Assembly (NCBI GenBank): GCA_031291185.1
Contig: JARLJM010000185.1
Span: 1 to 35,304 of the forward strand
Direction: 5' to 3'
DNA: 35,304 bases
Origin: Parasulfuritortus sp.
Lineage (GTDB): Bacteria > Pseudomonadota > Gammaproteobacteria > Burkholderiales > Thiobacillaceae
A program made the position numbers and the translations under genes. Of the stretch, positions 8,513-16,181 are shown piece after piece (position 1 is the first letter of the stretch; the number at the start of each line of letters is the position of its first letter). The notes beneath the pieces were generated by a model. That model was not told the DNA's origin. It saw only the letters and a list, made by a program, of their open reading frames with translations, and did not search any database.

Positions 8513-9654
8513 TGGAACGATTCGACATCATTATCATTGGCGGTGGCCTGACCGGAACGGCCATGGCGCTGGCTCTGAAAAATTCCCCTTACCGCATCGC
8601 CCTGGTCGAACCGAGACCGCCGCAAGTCCCCGCCGACGACTGGGATGCCCGTATCTACGCCTACAGCCCAGGCAACGTGAACTGGCTGAAGTCGCTCGGC
8701 GGCTGGGCCGATCCTGTCCGGGCTCAGGCCGTCCACGCCATGCGCATTGCCGGCGACGACGGCGGTCGGTTGAACTTCGATGCACTGGAAACCGGCCTGC
8801 CCGAACTGGCCTGGATTGCCGAGAACGGTCGTCTGCAATATGCCTTGTGGCAGGCGGCGAGTCAGGCGCACAACCTGAAAACGATTGCGGCTGAAACCGT
8901 GGCGGTAACCTGGGGTTCGGGCCGTCATGCGCTGCACCTGGCTGATGGCCAACAACTGGAAACCGACCTGCTGATCGGCGCTGACGGAGCCAGTTCCTGG
9001 CTGCGTGAGCAGGCCGGCATCGATTTCACCGTGAACGATCAGCATCAGGCGGGCGTGGTGGCGAACTTCGAGACCGAGAAGCCACATCGCGGCATCGCCT
9101 GGCAATGGTTCCGGCCGGACAGCATCCTGGCTTATCTGCCGCTTCCGGGAAACCGTATCTCCATCGTCTGGTCCACCCATGAAGCGGCGGTGCCGGCGCG
9201 CATGGCACAGTCGGCCGAGGAATTCGCGGCCGACGTGACCGGGGCCGGGCACCATGTTCTGGGTCGGTTGCGTCAAATCACGCCGCAGGCTGCCTTTCCA
9301 CTCAAAATACGCCGGGCGAAAGAATGGGTGCGACCGGGGCTGTTACTGATTGGCGATGCCGCCCATACCGTGCATCCGCTGGCGGGGCAGGGCGTCAATC
9401 TGGGCTTCCGGGATTGCCGCCTGCTGGCCGAGATGCTAGGGTCCGGCGGGAACCCGGGTGACATCGGCCGGCTCCAATCCTATGCGGTGCGCCGGGTGGA
9501 AGATGTGGCCTCCATGCAATTCACCACGGGCGGTTTGAAGAAACTGTTCACCAACCCCGATCCGGCCATGCGCGGGCTGCGCAATGCCGGGCTCGGTCTG
9601 ACCAACAGCCAGGATTGGCTTAAACAGGCGTTCATGCGCCATGCTGTGCAATAA
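8512..9654 (+). CDS. UbiF/UbiI-like FAD-dependent ubiquinone hydroxylase
   Basis: This is a 380-aa paralogue of the preceding gene. It shows the FAD motif IIIGGGLTGTAMAL at 7-20, a GADGASSWLR motif in the middle, and GDAAHTVHPLAGQGVNLGF near residue 285. The GDAAH form groups it with UbiF/UbiI/VisC rather than UbiH. Two or more such enzymes share the three ring hydroxylations of ubiquinone synthesis in different proteobacteria, and their regiospecificity varies by lineage. I therefore give no symbol. The gene is coupled to ubiH (TAATG) and lies 18 bases before dsbC. Both proteins need oxygen, so the host respires aerobically at least part of the time. Confidence 0.87.
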   Translation: MERFDIIIIGGGLTGTAMALALKNSPYRIALVEPRPPQVPADDWDARIYAYSPGNVNWLKSLGGWADPVRAQAVHAMRIAGDDGGRLNFDALETGLPELAWIAENGRLQYALWQAASQAHNLKTIAAETVAVTWGSGRHALHLADGQQLETDLLIGADGASSWLREQAGIDFTVNDQHQAGVVANFETEKPHRGIAWQWFRPDSILAYLPLPGNRISIVWSTHEAAVPARMAQSAEEFAADVTGAGHHVLGRLRQITPQAAFPLKIRRAKEWVRPGLLLIGDAAHTVHPLAGQGVNLGFRDCRLLAEMLGSGGNPGDIGRLQSYAVRRVEDVASMQFTTGGLKKLFTNPDPAMRGLRNAGLGLTNSQDWLKQAFMRHAVQ

Positions 9655-9672
9655 CCTGATAGAGAGACCTCC

Positions 9673-10383
9673 ATGCGCATCATTATTTCCCTGCTGCTTA
9701 CCGTGTTACTGACTTCCGCGTGCGATGCGGGACAGGACGAAATCAAGAAGAACCTGGAATCCCGGTTCCCCGGAATCAAGATCGATAGCGTCAGCAAAAG
9801 CCTGATCTCCGGCCTGTACGAGGTGGTGGTGGATGGCGACCACATCATCTACGCCGACAAGGATGGCAAGTACGTCATCGACGGCATCATGGTCGAGACG
9901 GCGACCAAGCGTAACCTGACCCAGGAAAAGATCGACAAGCTGACCGTCGTTAGTTTCGACAGCCTGCCCTTTCAGCAGGCAATCAAGATCGTGAAGGGCG
10001 ACGGCAAGCGCCGCATGGCGGTGTTTTCCGATCCGGATTGTCCCTACTGCAGAAAGCTGGAGCCTGAACTGGCCAAGCTGACCAATGTCACCATCTACAT
10101 CTTCGAGTTCCCGTTGCCCATGCATGGCGATTCGCCGCGCAAGAGCCGCCTGGTGTGGTGCAGCGCGGACCCTGCGAAGGCCTGGGATGACCTGATGCTG
10201 AATGGCAAGGTTCCTGAAGGCAAGGACGACTGCGAGAACCCGGTTCAGGCAAACCTCGCATTGGGTGAAAAACTGAAAATCAGCAGTACACCCAGCATGA
10301 TCTTCTCAAATGGCAAGGTTGTTCCTGGTGCATTGCCCGCTGACAAAGTGACGCAATTGCTGGACGAGGCGGAAAAGAAATAA
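9673..10383 (+). CDS. dsbC: Thiol:disulfide interchange protein DsbC, predicted lipoprotein
   Basis: DsbC is a periplasmic V-shaped dimer that isomerises wrong disulfides. The protein is 236 aa. The N-terminal dimerisation domain spans about 20-80 (LESRFPGIKIDSVSKS). The thioredoxin domain holds the CPYC active site (C123, C126) in FSDPDCPYC and a cis-Pro loop SSTPS at about 204-208. A second cysteine pair, C163 (VWCSAD) and C187 (DDCENP), matches the structural disulfide of DsbC. The N-terminus reads LLTVLLTSAC with Cys17 as a lipobox cysteine, so it is probably membrane-anchored rather than soluble as in E. coli. A GAGAG ribosome site precedes the ATG. It may act on LptD, encoded nearby, as it does in E. 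coli. Confidence 0.93.
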   Translation: MRIIISLLLTVLLTSACDAGQDEIKKNLESRFPGIKIDSVSKSLISGLYEVVVDGDHIIYADKDGKYVIDGIMVETATKRNLTQEKIDKLTVVSFDSLPFQQAIKIVKGDGKRRMAVFSDPDCPYCRKLEPELAKLTNVTIYIFEFPLPMHGDSPRKSRLVWCSADPAKAWDDLMLNGKVPEGKDDCENPVQANLALGEKLKISSTPSMIFSNGKVVPGALPADKVTQLLDEAEKK

Positions 10384-10420
10384 TCCGGGAGAAGGGCTGT
10401 TCATGTAGTGGTCCGTGGTG

Positions 10421-11170
10421 ATGGACGGGATGCCGGTATTTCACTACAAGGCTGTTTGGGACCAAATCCGACAGCAGCCCATGACCCGCATGTTGCTGCT
10501 CTCGCTGAGCCTGCATGCGGCCGTGGTCATGCTGGTTCAGCCGCGCAGTTCCCCTGTCCTGCGCGATAACGTGGTGATCAATGCCCGACTGGTGGCCGCC
10601 GATCCCGTGCCGTCTCCGCAGCCGGCATCGGTGCAGGTCGAGCCCGTCATCCAGCTGCCACCGGTCCCGAAACAGCCGGAGCCTGTAAAGCTGGCGTTGT
10701 CACCGCAGCTAGCGCCTCCGCCTGTCGCTGCGCCACCCGATAACGCCAGGCCGCAGCCCGCCGCTGATACCAAACCGGCCGCCACGACACCCGACCCGAA
10801 AGACGTGGCCGCACGGCCTGCAACCAGCACGTCCCCATCTTTGCCCAGCGTGCCGGTCATGGTGGACACCCACTGGTACGAAGCCCGTCAGCTGGACGTT
10901 CAGCCCAAAGCCAGCCAGCCGATCAACCCGCTCTATCCGCCCGAAGCACAACGCCGCAATCAGCAGGGCACGGTCAAACTGAAACTGAAGGTCGATGAAT
11001 TCGGCGTGGTTCAGGACGTCGAGGTGGAGGAAGGCAATCCCCCCGGCGTGTTCGACGACTCGGCGCTGGCCGCGTTCAAGCAGGCCCATTTCGAGCCGGC
11101 CCGGAAGGATAGCCAACCGGTCCGGGCGCTGATCTATATCCGGGTGCGCTACGAACTCGATGGTTTCTGA
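10421..11170 (+). CDS. tonB: TonB-family energy transducer
   Basis: TonB links the proton motive force to outer-membrane transporters. The protein is 249 aa from the ATG at 10421; GTG codons at 10415 and 10418 and an ATG at 10430 are alternatives. One membrane anchor lies at about 22-40 (MLLLSLSLHAAVVMLV), after an unusually long cytoplasmic lead of about 20 residues. A Pro/Ala/Lys-rich periplasmic spacer spans roughly 60-150. The TonB C-terminal domain covers about 170-249 (NPLYPPEAQRRNQQGTVKLKL ... FDDSALAAFKQAHFEPA). No exbB or exbD is next to it, so its energising partner is elsewhere. The 3' end overlaps the convergent adenosyltransferase gene by 22 bases, leaving no room for a terminator. 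Confidence 0.88.
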   Translation: MDGMPVFHYKAVWDQIRQQPMTRMLLLSLSLHAAVVMLVQPRSSPVLRDNVVINARLVAADPVPSPQPASVQVEPVIQLPPVPKQPEPVKLALSPQLAPPPVAAPPDNARPQPAADTKPAATTPDPKDVAARPATSTSPSLPSVPVMVDTHWYEARQLDVQPKASQPINPLYPPEAQRRNQQGTVKLKLKVDEFGVVQDVEVEEGNPPGVFDDSALAAFKQAHFEPARKDSQPVRALIYIRVRYELDGF

Positions 11171-11715
11171 CGCTGCGGCCCGCGCCAGGCTGGTTCCATG
11201 CCATTTTCCTGGCGGTTGAGCGTCCTGGCCAGAATGAAGAATAGATCCGATAGCCGGTTCAGATAGCGCTGCGGTCCAGGCGACAGCAACTCGATTGCGG
11301 CCAGGGCGGTCAGTCGGCGTTCGGCACGCCGGCAGACGGTTCGGCAGATGTGGGCCAGCGCGGCTGGCCGGGTTCCACCGGGCAGGATGAATTCGGCCAG
11401 CGGCGGCAATACGCTGTTGAGTGTGGCAATGGCCTGTTCGAGGTGTTGGATGTGGTTTTCGCCGACTTGCGGTCGATCCGGCAAGGCGAGCTCGCCGCCC
11501 AGGTCGAACAGGTCGTTCTGGATCGCCACCAGAAGGTCGCCCAGCTTTTCGTCAAGCGGTTCGGCCAGCAGCAGTCCGACGAAGCTGTTCAGTTCGTCCA
11601 CAGTGCCGAGAGCTTCGATGCGCGGTTCATGTTTGGCGATCCGGCTGCCGTCGGCGAGTCCGGTGCTGCCATCGTCGCCGGTACGGGTGACGATCTGGTT
11701 CAGGCGTTCGGTCAT
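11149..11715 (-). CDS. PduO-type cob(I)alamin adenosyltransferase
   Basis: This enzyme transfers the adenosyl group of ATP to cob(I)alamin, making adenosylcobalamin. The protein is 188 aa. The ATP-binding N-terminus reads TRTGDDGSTGL (about 10-20). DELNSFVG follows near 40. The family signature sits in CRTVCRRAERRL and YLNRLSDLFFILAR near 122-165. It forms a trimer of helical bundles in characterised members. It is the last gene of the long minus-strand string beginning at rnfA, and its start overlaps the DUF1841 gene by 4 bases (ATGA). The C-terminal tail (RGPQRQKPSSS) is polar and probably disordered. No other cobalamin gene is in the window. Confidence 0.92.
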   Translation of the reverse strand: MTERLNQIVTRTGDDGSTGLADGSRIAKHEPRIEALGTVDELNSFVGLLLAEPLDEKLGDLLVAIQNDLFDLGGELALPDRPQVGENHIQHLEQAIATLNSVLPPLAEFILPGGTRPAALAHICRTVCRRAERRLTALAAIELLSPGPQRYLNRLSDLFFILARTLNRQENGMEPAWRGPQRQKPSSS

Positions 11716-12140
11716 GTTGCCTTTTTCTCCATACAGGCCAGGTAGGCCACGCCATTGGGCGGGGTGCCGTTGCGCTGGCTGTTCCAGATCATCTCGGCCA
11801 GACAGTCCATGATTTCATGCTGTGCACGGTGTTCGTCGCCCAGCCGTGCCGCCAGCGTCTGGTAACGGGTACGGATACCGGCCGGCTGGTCGATGGACAG
11901 TTGCTCCGAGATGGACAGGTGCATCATCAGGTGCAGGAAGGGATTGGTCTCGCCGTGCTCGGGCAGCCAGTCCCGGTCCAGATGGGCATCCGGGTCGGCC
12001 AGCAGGGCGTGGTATTCCGGATGACGCAGGATGTGGTCGGTGGCCAGCGCTTCCAGATCGGTCAGGATGGCCTTGTCCCGGTATTTTTGCCAGGCTTCGT
12101 ACAGGAAGCGGCGGCCCTCATCGCGGCTTGGATTAAACAT
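11712..12140 (-). CDS. DUF1841 family protein
   Basis: This is a 142-aa soluble protein that I recognise as DUF1841, a family of unknown function seen mainly in Betaproteobacteria. Visible traits are the N-terminal MFNPSRDEGRRFLYEAWQKY, a central HPEYHALL, and the His-rich NPFLHLMMHLSISEQ. The C-terminal half contains HRAQHEIMDCLAEMIW and ends NGTPPNGVAYLACMEKK. The clustered His and acidic residues could bind a metal, but that is only a guess. There is no signal peptide or membrane segment. It overlaps the FIST gene by 8 bases upstream and the adenosyltransferase by 4 downstream, so all three are made as a unit. Confidence 0.85.
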   Translation of the reverse strand: MFNPSRDEGRRFLYEAWQKYRDKAILTDLEALATDHILRHPEYHALLADPDAHLDRDWLPEHGETNPFLHLMMHLSISEQLSIDQPAGIRTRYQTLAARLGDEHRAQHEIMDCLAEMIWNSQRNGTPPNGVAYLACMEKKAT

Positions 12141-13215
12141 CGTAATGCAGGGACAGGACCGTGCTGTATTGCAGCAACTGGTTTGCGCCGTCCAGGTTGG
12201 CGAATTCGCCGTTGCCGTAAAAGCCGATCAGGGGCATGTCGGGGAACCGGCGCGTGATCGCATCCAGGTCGCGATCGACTCCGCCGTAGAAATAGGCGCC
12301 CCGACTCATGCAGGGGAAGCAGAGGCCGAAGGAAGGCGCGCGGAGTTCCTCGAAGGTCATCCGGTCCAGCAATAGGCGCATGTCCCGCTCGGCCGCGAGC
12401 GGCTGGCGGATAGCCCAGAACAGGTGGTCATGCGGCTGCACACGGGCAGAGAGGGTGACCGAGCGGGCGCCAGTATTGGTGGAGAGGATGGGAACCAGGT
12501 TATAGCGACCTTCGGCCAGGGCATTCTCCGGGTCGCCGCGGACGATGCCGGCCATGACCAGATGCAGGGGAAATTGCCGGGAGTCGCTGGCATCGAGCGG
12601 CAGCCCACGGGCGAGGCTGTCCAGGGCGGCCTGACCGCCCAGGGATTGGACGTCGTGGCTGCTCACGCGATCGACTTCGCGTGGCTCGGACAGGGGCTGG
12701 ATGCCTCGGGACAGATCGACCCGACAGTGACTGCCGTCGACCACCAGCTCGCTCCGCCGCCCCGCGGCGAGGCGGCTGCCTTGCCAGACCGTATACGGGC
12801 CCTGGCCGCTGGCATCGCCGGACACTGCACCATAGCGCCGGCCAGGTCGCTTGAGCCAGGACGTGTCGACCGCATTGGGCGCGGCCATGGTCAGGCGCCA
12901 GTCGTCCTCCGGCCCGGCCGGGCGCAACTCCAGGCCATCGCCGAACACCATGGCGGCGGCGGCCGGGGCATCGAGCAGCCAGTCTTCCTCGGTGAACAGT
13001 CCTACGGATGTGCAGCCGGCGACTTGCAGGCAGTTGGCGGCACGCGAAGCCGCCGTGATGGCGGGCTGGGGATGGCTGGCGAAATCCGAGCTGAGAAACA
13101 GCAGCACGCCGCGGGCGATGTCGATTTCAGCCCGGTCCATGGCCGTGCGCACTGCTTCGGCCGCGAGGTCCGGCGTAGCGACGATACCGCGGGCCAGTCC
13201 GGTGGCGACTTTCAT
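12133..13215 (-). CDS. FIST-domain (FIST_N/FIST_C) protein
   Basis: This is a 360-aa protein of the FIST family, proposed from comparative genomics to be a small-ligand (amino-acid) sensing domain. I chose the ATG at 13215, giving MKVATGLARG. It overlaps the nth stop as ATGA, whereas the upstream extension to 13269 lies inside nth. FIST_N occupies about 20-200 (ARGVLLFLSSDFASH, VAGCTSVGLFTEEDW). FIST_C occupies about 215-355 (FPLHLVMAGI ... FPCMSRGAYFYGG ... PLIGFYGNGEFA ... YSTVLSLHYD). The CxxC-like FPCMSRG and GFYGNGEF motifs are typical of FIST_C. There is no signal peptide or output domain, so it would have to act through a partner. Its place between nth and DUF1841 is unusual for a sensor. 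Confidence 0.85.
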   Translation of the reverse strand: MKVATGLARGIVATPDLAAEAVRTAMDRAEIDIARGVLLFLSSDFASHPQPAITAASRAANCLQVAGCTSVGLFTEEDWLLDAPAAAAMVFGDGLELRPAGPEDDWRLTMAAPNAVDTSWLKRPGRRYGAVSGDASGQGPYTVWQGSRLAAGRRSELVVDGSHCRVDLSRGIQPLSEPREVDRVSSHDVQSLGGQAALDSLARGLPLDASDSRQFPLHLVMAGIVRGDPENALAEGRYNLVPILSTNTGARSVTLSARVQPHDHLFWAIRQPLAAERDMRLLLDRMTFEELRAPSFGLCFPCMSRGAYFYGGVDRDLDAITRRFPDMPLIGFYGNGEFANLDGANQLLQYSTVLSLHYDV

Positions 13216-13847
13216 TGCGCGGCCTTTCCTTTCCACTCGCACAGGTCGCTGATTGGACAGTGGCCGCAATCAGGCTTGCGCGCCTTGCAGATGTAGCGGC
13301 CGTGCAGGATCAGCCAGTGATGGGCATCGTGGCGAAATTCGTCCGGAGTGTGGCGGAGCAGCTTGTTTTCAACTTCGAGCACGGTTTTGCCGGGCGCCAG
13401 TCCGGTCCGGTTGGCTACCCGGAAGATGTGCGTGTCGACCGCGATGGTCGGCTGACCGAAGGCGGTGTTGAGGACCACATTCGCGGTCTTGCGGCCGACG
13501 CCGGGCAGGGCCTCCAGCGCTTCACGGTCAGCGGGGACTTCGCCGCCATGTCGTTCGAGCAGCAGGCGGCAGGTGGCGATGATGTTCTTTGCCTTGGTCT
13601 GGAACAGGCCGATGCGGCGGATGTGTTGCTTCAATCCGTCTTCACCCAGGGCCAGTATGCGGTCCGGCGTGTTCGCGGCAGGAAACAGGGTTGTGGTGGC
13701 CAGGTTGACGCTCTTGTCAGTGGCCTGTGCCGAGAGCACGACCGCAATCAGCAATTCGAATGGCGTGCGATAGACGAGTTCGGTCGTCGGATGCGGGTTG
13801 GCTTCGCGCAGTCGAGCGTAAATTTGACTGCGCTTGGCTTTGTTCAT
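13212..13847 (-). CDS. nth: Endonuclease III (DNA glycosylase/AP lyase)
   Basis: Endonuclease III removes oxidised pyrimidines and cleaves the abasic site. The protein is 211 aa. The helix-hairpin-helix LPGVGRKTANVV holds catalytic Lys120, and VDTHIFRV holds Asp138. The C-terminal [4Fe-4S] cluster ligands are C187, C194, C197 and C203. All positions equal those of E. coli Nth, whose length is also 211. The gene starts 6 bases after the rnfE stop. The order rnfABCDGE-nth is conserved with E. coli, where the rsx genes are followed by nth, perhaps linking iron-sulfur or redox status to oxidative DNA repair. The stop overlaps the FIST gene by 4 bases. Confidence 0.97.
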   Translation of the reverse strand: MNKAKRSQIYARLREANPHPTTELVYRTPFELLIAVVLSAQATDKSVNLATTTLFPAANTPDRILALGEDGLKQHIRRIGLFQTKAKNIIATCRLLLERHGGEVPADREALEALPGVGRKTANVVLNTAFGQPTIAVDTHIFRVANRTGLAPGKTVLEVENKLLRHTPDEFRHDAHHWLILHGRYICKARKPDCGHCPISDLCEWKGKAAQ

Positions 13848-13853
13848 CGGCGC

Positions 13854-14534
13854 TCAGGTCGCTTGTTGCGGCTGCAGACTGGCTGATCGCCTGGGCAGGG
13901 CACGGACCTGCTCGATCCGGTTGCGGGCGGCGATCAGCAGGCCCAGGCCAATGAAGGCGCCGGGCGGCAGGATCGACAACAGCAGCCCCTGATAACCGGG
14001 CAGGACATGGATGACATAAGCGTTGGCGGCCGGACCGAGGGCCAGGTCGATACCCGAGAGGAGCAGGCCCTTGCCGAATATCTCGCGCATCCCGCCCAGG
14101 ACCGCCAGCACCAGGCTCAGCCCAAGGCCCATCATCAGACCGTCCAGGAACGAGTAGAACGCGCCATGCTTGGAGGCATAGGCCTCGACCCGCGCCAGAA
14201 CGATGCAGTTGACCACGATCAGCGGAATGTAGATGCCGAGGACCAGATAGAGCTGCAGCAGATAGGCATGCATCAGCAGGTCGACCATGGTGACCAGGGT
14301 GGCGATGATCAGGATGTAGATCGGGATGCGCACCGCCGGCGGCACCAGGCGGCTGACCAGGGCGGCGGCGGTGTTGGACAGCGCCATGACTACGGCGGTC
14401 GCCAGGCCCAGCGACAAGCCGTTGACCAGGCTGGTGCTGACTGCGAGGGTGGGGCACATGCCCAGGATCTGGACCACGCCGGGGTTCTGTTTCCAGAGCC
14501 CGTTGATGATGATGTCGCGGGTTTCACTGGCCAT
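13854..14534 (-). CDS. rnfE: Rnf electron transport complex subunit RnfE
   Basis: RnfE is an integral membrane subunit of the Rnf complex, the ion-pumping ferredoxin:NAD oxidoreductase (RsxE in E. coli). The protein is 226 aa with about six hydrophobic helices. The N-terminus IINGLWKQNPGVVQILGMCPTLAV carries the Gly/Cys motif shared by RnfA and RnfE, whose paired cysteines hold an Fe-S cluster inside the membrane in solved structures. A second motif, YIPLIVVNCIVLARVEAYA, holds the other cysteine. RnfA and RnfE are homologous and assemble head to tail. The start overlaps rnfG by 11 bases. The C-terminal tail (LPRRSASLQPQQAT) is cytoplasmic and poorly conserved. Confidence 0.96.
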   Translation of the reverse strand: MASETRDIIINGLWKQNPGVVQILGMCPTLAVSTSLVNGLSLGLATAVVMALSNTAAALVSRLVPPAVRIPIYILIIATLVTMVDLLMHAYLLQLYLVLGIYIPLIVVNCIVLARVEAYASKHGAFYSFLDGLMMGLGLSLVLAVLGGMREIFGKGLLLSGIDLALGPAANAYVIHVLPGYQGLLLSILPPGAFIGLGLLIAARNRIEQVRALPRRSASLQPQQAT

Positions 14535-15162
14535 GGTTCACCTCCTGAGCGAGAAGCTCGGCCTTGTGCTGGGCAAAATAGTCCAGCGCATGTTCTACTG
14601 CCTTGACCACGGCGCGTGGCGAAATCGTGGCGCCGGTCATGTAGTCAAATTTACCCCCATCCTTCTTGACCTTCCAGTCGTCCGGTTTGGGGTTGTCCAG
14701 TGATTTGCCGTCGAACTGGCGTATCCACTGGCTCTTGGCGATATCGATGTAATCGCCCAGGCCGGGCGTTTCATGATGCTCGGTGACCCGGACACCGGTC
14801 AATTGACCATCTGGCTGGATGCCGACCAGTAGCTTGATTTCGCCATCGTAGCCATCGGGCGCAATGGCTTCCAGCACCACTGCGCTGGTCTTTCCGGCCA
14901 GGGTGGCGGGGTAGTATTCGCCCGGCTTTCTGAGGCCAAGGAGCGGATCGGCCGGCAGGGGATGGGCCGATTTGACCAGGTCGCTGTCGTAACTGCCGGC
15001 AGGCAGCACCTGCGCGATGAGCTTGATCTTGGCGTCGCGTTCGCTCTTCTCGATCGACGGCCGGGTCAGCTGGAAGGTGCCGGCCAATAGCACGGCGCCC
15101 ACGACCGAAAAGCCGAACAGGGACAGCGAGGTCAGCTTGATATTGTGGGAAAACTCGTTCAT
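14524..15162 (-). CDS. rnfG: Rnf complex FMN-binding subunit RnfG
   Basis: RnfG carries a covalent FMN on the periplasmic side of the Rnf complex. The protein is 212 aa from the ATG at 15162 (MNEFSHNI). It has one N-terminal membrane helix at about 11-30 (LSLFGFSVVGAVLLAGTF) and an FMN-binding domain at about 85-200. The flavinylation motif TGATIS places the phosphoester-linked FMN on Thr179. The frame stays open upstream across rnfD, but that stretch is out-of-frame coding shadow. The motif HHETPGLGDYI, which packs around the flavin, is intact. The 5' end overlaps the rnfD stop by 4 bases (ATGA). Confidence 0.96.
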   Translation of the reverse strand: MNEFSHNIKLTSLSLFGFSVVGAVLLAGTFQLTRPSIEKSERDAKIKLIAQVLPAGSYDSDLVKSAHPLPADPLLGLRKPGEYYPATLAGKTSAVVLEAIAPDGYDGEIKLLVGIQPDGQLTGVRVTEHHETPGLGDYIDIAKSQWIRQFDGKSLDNPKPDDWKVKKDGGKFDYMTGATISPRAVVKAVEHALDYFAQHKAELLAQEVNHGQ

Positions 15163-16181
15163 TTCACGCCCTTTGCGTGACCGAACACCCTGGGCTGGCT
15201 GAAGGCGTCGATGAACGGCGCGGCCGTGTTCAGGATCAGGATCGAGAAGGCGACGCCATCGGGATAGCCGCCGAAGGTACGGATGATCACGGTGAGAAAA
15301 CCGGCCAGTCCGGCGAAGATCAGCTTGCCGCGCGGCGTGGTGCAGGCGGTCACCGGGTCGGTGGCGATGAAGAATGCGCCGAGCATGCTGCCGCCGGCCA
15401 TCATGTGAAACAGGGGACCGGCATGATGGGCCGGATCCAGCCCCTGCAGGACGCCGGCTGTGAGGGCGATGGCGGCGAGGAAGGCGACCGGAATGTGCCA
15501 GGTGATCAGCCGGTTGGAGATCATGAACAGACCGCCGAACAGATACATGATGGCGACCAGCTCCATGCCCTTGCCGGCGATCAGTCCGTGAATCGGCTGG
15601 GCAAAGGCGTCGAGGACCGTATGGCCGCCGCGGGTGGCGGTTTTCAGGCTGTCGAGAACGGTGGCTGAGGTATAGGCGTCGGGCGTGATGCTGCCGCCGA
15701 CGAAGACCAGATCGAATGCATCGCTCAGGTTGGGCACGATATTGGCCAGGGTCGTGGGGGCGGCCCATTGGGTCATAAACACCGGGAAGCTGATGATCAA
15801 CGCGGCATAGCCGACCATGGCCGGGTTGAACAGGTTCTGGCCCAGTCCGCCGTAGAGATGCTTGGCCACCACCACGGCGAAGAACATGCCGGTCATGTAG
15901 AGCCACCAGGGTGCGAGGGTCGGTATCGACAGGGCCAGCAGCCAGGCGGTGAGCAATACCGAACCGTCGGTCAGGGCAGGCTGCAGCGGCCGGCCGCGTA
16001 TCACCAGGGCGACAGCTTCGAAACCGATGCCGAGCAGGCTGCACCAGACCAGGCTGATCCAGATGCCGGGCCCGAAATACCAGGCATATGCCAGCGTGCC
16101 GGGAACCAGTGCGGCCATCACCTTGATCATGGTGAAGCGCACCGAGGTGTGTTCTTTCAGAATGAAGGGGGAGCCGATCAT
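15159..16181 (-). CDS. rnfD: Rnf complex membrane subunit RnfD
   Basis: RnfD is a multi-helix subunit related to NqrB and binds a covalent FMN. The protein is 340 aa with about nine to ten hydrophobic segments. The flavinylation motif is TSATVLD, giving Thr174 as the modified residue. Here SAT replaces the more common SGAT. Other family marks are GGLGQNLFNPAMVGYA near 111-126, GGSMLGAFFIATDPVTA near 265-280 and the C-terminal GGYPDGVAFSILILN. It overlaps rnfC by 4 bases and rnfG by 4 bases, so the subunits are translationally linked. Confidence 0.96.
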   Translation of the reverse strand: MIGSPFILKEHTSVRFTMIKVMAALVPGTLAYAWYFGPGIWISLVWCSLLGIGFEAVALVIRGRPLQPALTDGSVLLTAWLLALSIPTLAPWWLYMTGMFFAVVVAKHLYGGLGQNLFNPAMVGYAALIISFPVFMTQWAAPTTLANIVPNLSDAFDLVFVGGSITPDAYTSATVLDSLKTATRGGHTVLDAFAQPIHGLIAGKGMELVAIMYLFGGLFMISNRLITWHIPVAFLAAIALTAGVLQGLDPAHHAGPLFHMMAGGSMLGAFFIATDPVTACTTPRGKLIFAGLAGFLTVIIRTFGGYPDGVAFSILILNTAAPFIDAFSQPRVFGHAKGVK

